Below, piece after piece: positions 12,518 through 16,972 of a stretch of 16,972 nt of DNA. Source of the DNA: an uncultured Alphaproteobacteria bacterium (GTDB lineage Bacteria; Pseudomonadota; Alphaproteobacteria; Micavibrionales; Micavibrionaceae); assembly GCA_934538895.1 (NCBI GenBank), contig CAKTCH010000010.1, positions 1 through 16,972 on the forward strand. The letters are read 5' to 3'. The position numbers and the translations under genes were made by a program. A model generated the notes under the pieces. That model was given only the letters and a program-made list of their open reading frames with translations. It did no database searches and had not been told where the DNA came from. How positions within the stretch are numbered: position 1 is the first letter of the stretch; every line of letters begins with the position of its first letter.

Positions 12518-12565
12518 ACGGAGGTGAATGTGATATACTTATAGAAAATAAACATTCACTTCCGT
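12518..12565 (+). repeat. 14-bp inverted repeat flanking the upstream region of the glycine-zipper gene
   Basis: acggaggtgaatgt (12518-12531) and acattcacttccgt (12552-12565) are inverted copies with one change, which would be a G-U pair in RNA. They enclose 20 AT-rich bases that include ttatagaaaataaac. This may be an operator pair around a promoter, or a hairpin just before the ribosome site at 12566-12572. Confidence 0.6.
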
Positions 12566-12577
12566 AAGGGGACAATA

Positions 12578-12823
12578 ATGACAAAAGACTATAAGAAAAA
12601 GGCAGAGCGGCTGATCGATAAACATGGGGTGGAGGCAATCAGGCAGGACATGGCCAATGGCGGCACGGCCCGTGTCGGTGGCACTCTAGCACTCCGTGAA
12701 GCCGTGAGGGAGGCGTTGGATCAGCACGATAAAAAGACGGTTGGCTTAAAGGTTGCCGGGGGCGTGATTGGGTCAATAATCGGGGGAATAGCTGGCGCTT
12801 TAGCCGGGAAAATTCTGGGCTAG
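12578..12823 (+). CDS. Small glycine-zipper membrane protein
   Basis: An 81-residue protein. The first ~50 residues are charged and helical (KKKAERLIDKHGVEAIRQDM, ALREAVREALDQHDKK). The last ~27 form a glycine-zipper transmembrane hairpin (VAGGVIGSIIGGIAGALAGK). ATG 12578 has AAGGGGA about 6 nt upstream, and the gene has its own upstream inverted repeat, so it looks like an independently expressed unit. Glycine-zipper proteins occur as phage-encoded pore or holin-like proteins and as TA toxins; which applies cannot be told. Its stop codon overlaps the first base of the 12823 repeat, so it lies at the very right end of the prophage. Confidence 0.7.
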   Translation: MTKDYKKKAERLIDKHGVEAIRQDMANGGTARVGGTLALREAVREALDQHDKKTVGLKVAGGVIGSIIGGIAGALAGKILG

Positions 12824-12861
12824 AATTTCTCAAACCATGTGGCGGAATTTCTCAAACCATG
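12823..12861 (-). repeat. Two exact 17-bp direct repeats, 22 bp apart: candidate right prophage end
   Basis: gaatttctcaaaccatg occurs at 12823-12839 and again at 12845-12861, so the repeat period is 22 bp. The same motif occurs in inverted orientation at 1177-1192. In Mu the transposase sites R1 and R2 are adjacent 22-bp units at the right end, inverted relative to the left sites. IS21-family ends also carry tandem repeats, which is the main alternative. Confidence 0.65.
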
Positions 12862-12974
12862 CGCCGCGCTACATTTTCGCAGGAATTTGCTTCCGGATTG
12901 CTTCCAAAGATGTAGGCCTGCATCGCCAGCATCACCCCAGCGCATCGCCATGATCAACGAAGGAGGATCCACCC

Positions 12975-14180
12975 ATGCCCGTCAAACTCACCAAAACCAT
13001 CATCGATGAAACAAGGCCACAGGATAAGGAGCTGCTGATCTTCGACAGCCTGGTCTCCGGCTTTGGCCTGCGGGTCAGCCCGGGTGGACGCAAAAGCTTC
13101 ATCCTGCAATACCGGTTTCGCCGCCGCACCCGGCGTTTAACGCTCGGCGCCTATGGCACCATGACGCTGGATCAGGCACGCAGCCGCGCTGTGAAATCCC
13201 TCGCGCTGGTGCAGGATGGCACCAATCCCGCCTATGAGAAACAGGCCGATAAAACCGCGCCGAACATGAACGATCTGTGCGACCGTTTCTGGGAGGAGCA
13301 TGTGCAGGTGCGCCTCAAGCCCCGCACTGCGGCTGGTTATAAACGCGTGCTGGATAAATTCATTCGCCCGGCGCTGGGTGAGGTTCTCGTGCGGGATATC
13401 AAACGCGCCGACATCGCCGACCTGCATCACCGCATGCGCCGCACGCCCTATGATGCCAACCGCATGCTGGAGGTGATTTCAAAAATGTTCAATCTGGCCG
13501 AGATGTGGGGCTGGCGCGATGAGCACTCCAACCCCCGCCGCCATATCGCCAAATATCCCGAGCGTAAGCGGGAGCGGTATTTAACCCGGGAGGAGCTGCA
13601 GCGTCTGCTCTCCACCCTTGATTATGCCGAAGGGATTCTGGATGGCCGGATATTGGAGGGGCGCGAAGATCAAACCCCGCTGATCGTCCATCGCTCCGCC
13701 ATCAATGCGTTTCGCCTGCTGGCCTTTACCGGCTGCCGCCTGATGGAGATCCAGACGCTGAAATGGAAATATATCGACCGCGAGCATCGCATTCTGCGCC
13801 TGCCCGATACCAAGACCGGAGCGCGTGCGGTGCCAGTCAGCCAGCATGTCATCGACCTGCTCACCACCATCTGGAACCACCCCGACACACCGCAGGAAAA
13901 TGAATTTGTGATTTACGGCACGCTGCCGCTCGCGCATCTCACCGATCTGCAATCCCCCTGGCGGCGCATCCGCAAGGCAGCCGTGCTGGAAGATGTCCGC
14001 ATCCACGATCTGCGCCACAGCTTCGCCTCATACGCCGTCTCTGCCGGGCATTCCCTGCCCATGATCGGCAAACTCCTCGGCCACACCCAAGTGCAAACCA
14101 CCGCCCGCTACGCGCATTTAATGACGGATCCGATGCATAAAGCGGCGGACGATATTGTGGGGAATATGTTGGGCGGGTGA
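12975..14180 (+). CDS. int: Tyrosine-type site-specific integrase (DUF4102 + phage integrase)
   Basis: A complete 401-residue tyrosine recombinase. The N-terminus (residues ~1-80: DSLVSGFGLRVSPGGRKSFI, YRFRRRTRRLTLGAYGTMTL) is the DUF4102 arm-binding domain. Residues ~90-180 are the SAM-like core-binding domain. The catalytic domain has R255 (TGCRLMEI), a lysine in the DTKTGARAV hairpin, H344 and R347 (HDLRHS), H370 (LGHTQ) and the nucleophile Y379 (ARYAHL). A strong GAAGGAGG precedes the ATG. It lies outside the proposed Mu-like right end and is not needed by a Mu-type phage, so it probably belongs to another island. No tRNA or att duplication is visible nearby. Confidence 0.93.
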   Translation: MPVKLTKTIIDETRPQDKELLIFDSLVSGFGLRVSPGGRKSFILQYRFRRRTRRLTLGAYGTMTLDQARSRAVKSLALVQDGTNPAYEKQADKTAPNMNDLCDRFWEEHVQVRLKPRTAAGYKRVLDKFIRPALGEVLVRDIKRADIADLHHRMRRTPYDANRMLEVISKMFNLAEMWGWRDEHSNPRRHIAKYPERKRERYLTREELQRLLSTLDYAEGILDGRILEGREDQTPLIVHRSAINAFRLLAFTGCRLMEIQTLKWKYIDREHRILRLPDTKTGARAVPVSQHVIDLLTTIWNHPDTPQENEFVIYGTLPLAHLTDLQSPWRRIRKAAVLEDVRIHDLRHSFASYAVSAGHSLPMIGKLLGHTQVQTTARYAHLMTDPMHKAADDIVGNMLGG

Positions 14181-14207
14181 GAAAGACAATAAGCGTACCT
14201 TCAATAC

Positions 14208-14840
14208 TTATTTGGATTGGCGAATTATAAAATCCATTAAGCGTTCATTATTGACATCAAAATCATCCCAGAAGACAATCTTTCCTCCATCTTTATAGGC
14301 TTTTTGCAACGGACCTTCCTTTTCCTTTTTCTTTTTCTTTTTCTCTGCTGTCAACACGACAAACCCTGTAATGCTCCTGATTGCCAATGATGCATCGGCT
14401 TCATCACAATATAAATCTGTTGGCCTTAGTTTAGTTTTATCTATTTCCTTTTCGTATTTTAGTACTGCAGGAACCTCAGCATAAGTGAGCCACCTTCCTT
14501 CATTGAACCCTCCACTTCTATGCTTGTATCCTGCAGGCGTTTGGTATGACGAAAGACCAAAGAAAGAATCTGTTTTTATCGGACAATTATTAATTTGTTT
14601 TTCGATATATTGATGCAAGTGCTGTTTCTTGACATTTGAGCTCATTGCCTGCACTTCAAATTCTGCCACCTCTTTTGTCATGTAGAGAGTAAAATTAGTA
14701 AATGGAAGTTCTTTAGATAAATCCAAGTTCAGTTCATAGAATTTATTCCACACACAATTATCTATCATAAGTGATATTTTTTGTGGTTTCGCGTCCATGG
14801 TTAGTTCATCGCCGATTTCACTTTTAATCATATCGTGCAT
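14208..14840 (-). CDS. Unknown protein with possible PIN-like RNase fold, AT-rich
   Basis: A 210-residue protein. Features resembling PIN domains are an early strand with acidic residue (ISLMIDNCVW, D27), a middle glutamate (EVAEFEV, near 60) and LYCDEADASLAIRSITG (D146, D149) before a strand VVLTAE. The sequence ends in KIVFWDDFD. This suggests a metal-dependent RNase-like fold but is not a firm match. A run of lysines (167-172) is encoded by three AAAAAG units. Base composition is much more AT-rich than the integrase beside it, so it looks like imported cargo. It converges with the integrase. The first ATG (14840) has only a weak ribosome site; 14831 is an alternative start. Confidence 0.6.
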   Translation of the reverse strand: MHDMIKSEIGDELTMDAKPQKISLMIDNCVWNKFYELNLDLSKELPFTNFTLYMTKEVAEFEVQAMSSNVKKQHLHQYIEKQINNCPIKTDSFFGLSSYQTPAGYKHRSGGFNEGRWLTYAEVPAVLKYEKEIDKTKLRPTDLYCDEADASLAIRSITGFVVLTAEKKKKKKEKEGPLQKAYKDGGKIVFWDDFDVNNERLMDFIIRQSK

Positions 14841-14892
14841 ACCTATTATTTATAAAACTTCTAGAATACTTGTCGATGACACTTCTTCTTGA

Positions 14893-15117
14893 TCAGGAAT
14901 AACGGCCCAGCATGCGGCGGGCTTCCTGTGTGATCGCGGTGGAATTGTGAACGCTTTTGCCGCGCCGGACTTTCCCGTCCTCATGCACGAACCAGCGCGT
15001 GTCCATGCTCGCGGGCTGAAAGAAAATGCGCCACTGTTTATTGTCGCTGGGTGCCTCGGCATAGCCTTTGGCCAGCAACATTTCGGTTATATCGGCGGAG
15101 AGATTGGGACTGGTCAT
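14893..15117 (-). CDS. Small conserved-looking protein, unknown
   Basis: A 74-residue protein: a helical start (LSADITEMLLAKGYAEAPSD), a beta-rich middle (QWRIFFQPASMDTRWFVHED) and a basic helical end (ITQEARRMLGRYS). I do not recognise the family. I chose ATG 15117 because AAGGAAGG lies about 6-7 nt upstream; the in-frame ATG at 15135 would put that site inside the gene. An ATGATG/CATCAT dyad lies just upstream (near 15133-15150) and may be regulatory. Composition is like the main genome, unlike the AT-rich gene beyond it. Confidence 0.65.
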   Translation of the reverse strand: MTSPNLSADITEMLLAKGYAEAPSDNKQWRIFFQPASMDTRWFVHEDGKVRRGKSVHNSTAITQEARRMLGRYS

Positions 15118-15279
15118 ATCAAACCTTCCTTTCATGATGGTTGCATCATCAGCATGAAGGCTTGGGTTTAAAACACAGTCAAGTTGTTCAGATGCTAGGC
15201 CTTCTTTTGACGTGCATCATGCGGAAATGATTGTAATATGACTTGTGGGCAAGCTGCGGATGAGAGGGGCGGACGTAAA

Positions 15280-16972
15280 ATGGACTGTACAGATATTTCT
15301 ATCCTCACAGGTTTAGCGGTTCTGGGAATGGTTCTGGCCATCCTGGGTCTACTTCCTCTGGGTTCTCATGCATTCTCGCTGTTTTCCGAATTCGGCATTC
15401 TCCTTGTCTATCTGACCGGTGGGCTCCCGGCGTTGTGGCGGGCGCTTTGTGCGCTATGGGAGGATCATATACTCGATATCGACCTCCTGATGGTGGTGGC
15501 GGCTATAGCGGCAGCGGCTGTAGGCGCGCCTTTTGAGGGAGCGGTTCTCCTTACACTTTTCAGTGTCTCCACAACGCTGGAGGAGCGGGCCCTGGGCCGG
15601 GCGCGTCGCGCCATTGACGCCTTGATGGCGTTGCGGCCTGAGACAGCGCTACGCAAGGCCGAAGATGGGGCCGTGACCGAGATTCCCGCTTCCGAACTCC
15701 GAACTGGTGATGTCATCATACTCCGCCCCGGAGCCCGGGTGCCGGCAGACAGCGTCGTCGTGACGGGTCATAGCTCTCTTGATGAGGCCAGTATTACCGG
15801 GGAATCGATGCCTGTTGCGAAAGACCCTGGCGCCCCTGTGTTCGAGGCGACGGTCAATTTAGACGGGGTACTGGAAGCCAGGGTTACGAAGATCCTGGCG
15901 GAAAGCACGGTTGCGCGCATGATCGCCCTGGTCACCCAGGCACAAGCGGCCAAAGCCCCTTCAGAGCGTTTCAGCGCGTGGTTCGGTCAACGCTACACGG
16001 TCGCGGTTCTGGTTGGTGCAGTTCTGGCCTTCGCTATCTTCTACTGGCTTGGCCGTGGTTGGGATGAGGCGCTATACCGATCCGCCACCTTACTTGTGGC
16101 GGCGAGTCCTTGTGCCATCGTGATATCTGTGCCCGCCGCTATTTTGTCCGCGCTCTCGTCTGCTGCCAGAAGCGGAGTGCTCTTTAAAGGAGGGTCAGCG
16201 CTCGAAACGCTGGCGGCGGTCGATATATTCGCCTTCGACAAAACCGGCACGCTCACTACGGGCAAGGCCGCCGTCACGAGTGTTGTCGCCCTTGATGGTG
16301 ACGAAGAAAAATTTATGGGGCTCCTGGCCGGATTGGAAGCTCATTCTGAGCATCATAGCGCAGAGGCAATACGCCAAGAGGCGGCCGCAAGCGGCATCCG
16401 TATTGCCCACGTGGAAGATGTGAGCAACCGCCCCAGTGCGGGCATTGTAGGCCGCCATGAAGACGACCAGCTTTGGGCTGGCAACGCCAGATTGGCCGCG
16501 CAAATGGAAGCGCCCATCGATCACCCTGAGTTGTTCAAGCTGTCGGAGAGCTCGCAGACCGTCATCTATCTCGGGTTGGGTTGCCGGGTTCTGGGGGCTG
16601 TCAGCCTCGCTGATCAGCTGCGCGCCACGTCCCGCCCTGCGCTGAGCGCCCTGCGGGAAAGCGGCATCAGGAAGATCGTGATGATGACAGGAGATCGCCG
16701 ACCGGTCGCGTTACGAATAGGCGGCGAACTCGGCCTGCAATCTGACCAGATACACGCCGACATGTTGCCCGAAGACAAGGTACGCATGGTCGGGAGTCTT
16801 GCAAGCGAAGGAAAAGTTGCCTTCGTCGGCGACGGCGTGAATGACGCTGCAGCACTCGCGCGCGCGCATGTTGGAATAGCGATGGGGGCTGCGGGATCGG
16901 ATGTGGCGCTGCAAGCTGCAGACATTGCTCTGCTGTCGGAAGATATGGAACGGTTAGCCGATGCCCATCGTC
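15280..16972 (+). CDS. P1B-type heavy-metal transporting ATPase (3' partial)
   Basis: An inner-membrane metal efflux pump. 564 residues are visible and the frame runs off the right edge. In order: N-terminal membrane segments (residues ~5-60 and ~70-105), actuator TGES (173-176), the ion-site SPC (276-278), phosphorylation DKTGTLT (D320), SEHH (356-359) in place of the usual SE-HP, and the hinge GDGVNDAAAL (517-526). There is no N-terminal HMA domain or CXXC motif. SPC rather than CPC, with a short N-terminus, is typical of the P1B-4 (Co/Fe/Zn) group, but the decisive last membrane segments lie outside the window. ATG 15280 has GAGGGGCGG about 9 nt upstream. No linked metal regulator is seen. 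Confidence 0.9.
   Translation, partial: MDCTDISILTGLAVLGMVLAILGLLPLGSHAFSLFSEFGILLVYLTGGLPALWRALCALWEDHILDIDLLMVVAAIAAAAVGAPFEGAVLLTLFSVSTTLEERALGRARRAIDALMALRPETALRKAEDGAVTEIPASELRTGDVIILRPGARVPADSVVVTGHSSLDEASITGESMPVAKDPGAPVFEATVNLDGVLEARVTKILAESTVARMIALVTQAQAAKAPSERFSAWFGQRYTVAVLVGAVLAFAIFYWLGRGWDEALYRSATLLVAASPCAIVISVPAAILSALSSAARSGVLFKGGSALETLAAVDIFAFDKTGTLTTGKAAVTSVVALDGDEEKFMGLLAGLEAHSEHHSAEAIRQEAAASGIRIAHVEDVSNRPSAGIVGRHEDDQLWAGNARLAAQMEAPIDHPELFKLSESSQTVIYLGLGCRVLGAVSLADQLRATSRPALSALRESGIRKIVMMTGDRRPVALRIGGELGLQSDQIHADMLPEDKVRMVGSLASEGKVAFVGDGVNDAAALARAHVGIAMGAAGSDVALQAADIALLSEDMERLADAHR

Larger units (their letters stand above)
1168..12873 (+). mobile_element. Defective Mu-like prophage, about 11.7 kb, with two large internal losses
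   Basis: The Mu-type gene order is recognisable: repressor, divergent Ner, early operon, MuA amino end, gpF carboxyl end, gpI, gpT, gp35, gp36, gpG, gp37 and gp38. The catalytic transposase, MuB, lysis, terminase, portal and all tail genes are absent. The ends are proposed from the repeat at 1177-1192 and its inverted pair at 12823-12861. TG at 1168-1169 and CA at 12872-12873 are the candidate termini, because the sequences read inward (TGTGCGTGACACA and TGTAGCGCGGCGCA) resemble each other. The 5-bp flanks (gcgat and ttttc) do not form a target duplication, so exact ends are uncertain although the prophage identity is not. Confidence 0.65.

Noticed and set aside
12823..12861. CRISPR array
   Set aside because: Only two copies, 5 bp apart, with no spacer-length gaps and no cas genes.
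15209..15240. MerR-type stretched promoter before the metal ATPase (TTGACG ... TAATAT)
   Set aside because: The spacing is about 21 bp and no dyad or MerR gene is seen, so the case is too weak.
1..16972. tRNA or rRNA gene as an integration target
   Set aside because: Scanning the gaps by eye, including both sides of the integrase, I found no cloverleaf with a GTTCGA-type T arm or rRNA-like sequence.

Overview
The window (about 17 kb) looks like a chromosomal accessory region of a moderately GC-rich proteobacterium. An alphaproteobacterium is the best guess, from codon use, the style of the Mu-like head genes and the DUF4102-type integrase; this is inference, since no rRNA or housekeeping marker is present.

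Layout. (1) 1-796, minus strand: a type IV toxin-antitoxin pair, with an AbiEii-like nucleotidyltransferase running off the left edge and its DUF6088/AbiEi-like antitoxin. The promoter is near-consensus and its -10 lies inside one of two direct repeats. (2) 797-1450: no convincing gene, but diverged short repeats. (3) About 1168-12873: a heavily deleted Mu-like prophage. It has a divergent control region (LexA/CI-like repressor plus a small membrane protein on the minus strand, Ner-like regulator on the plus strand). A tightly overlapped early operon follows, with six small unknown genes (one with a DnaA domain IV-like fold signature), a further unknown and an MT-A70 methyltransferase. Next come the first ~120 codons of a MuA-type transposase joined directly to the last ~140 codons of a gpF-like head protein with a PBECR2-like nuclease fold. 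The head block is gpI protease/scaffold, a decoration-like protein, major head gpT, gp35-like, an unknown, gp36 (DUF1320), a gpG-like morphogenesis protein, gp37 (DUF1834) and gp38 (DUF2635). A second junction cuts the tail region away. (4) 12578-12823: a small glycine-zipper protein. (5) 12975-14180: a complete tyrosine integrase. (6) 14208-15117, minus strand: an AT-rich gene for a possible PIN-like protein and a small unknown gene. (7) 15280-16972: a 3'-truncated P1B-type metal ATPase.

How it fits together. The Mu-like element keeps its switch, its early operon and a head assembly block. It has lost the catalytic transposase, MuB, lysis, terminase, portal, tail sheath/tube, tape measure, baseplate and fibres. 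A 16-17 bp repeat occurs once at 1177-1192 and twice, inverted and 22 bp apart, at 12823-12861, which is where MuA-type end sites would be expected. If those are the prophage ends, this is a natural mini-Mu: an end-bearing derivative that could move only with transposase supplied by a relative. The integrase, PIN-like gene and metal ATPase lie outside those ends and belong to a separate island or to the chromosome.
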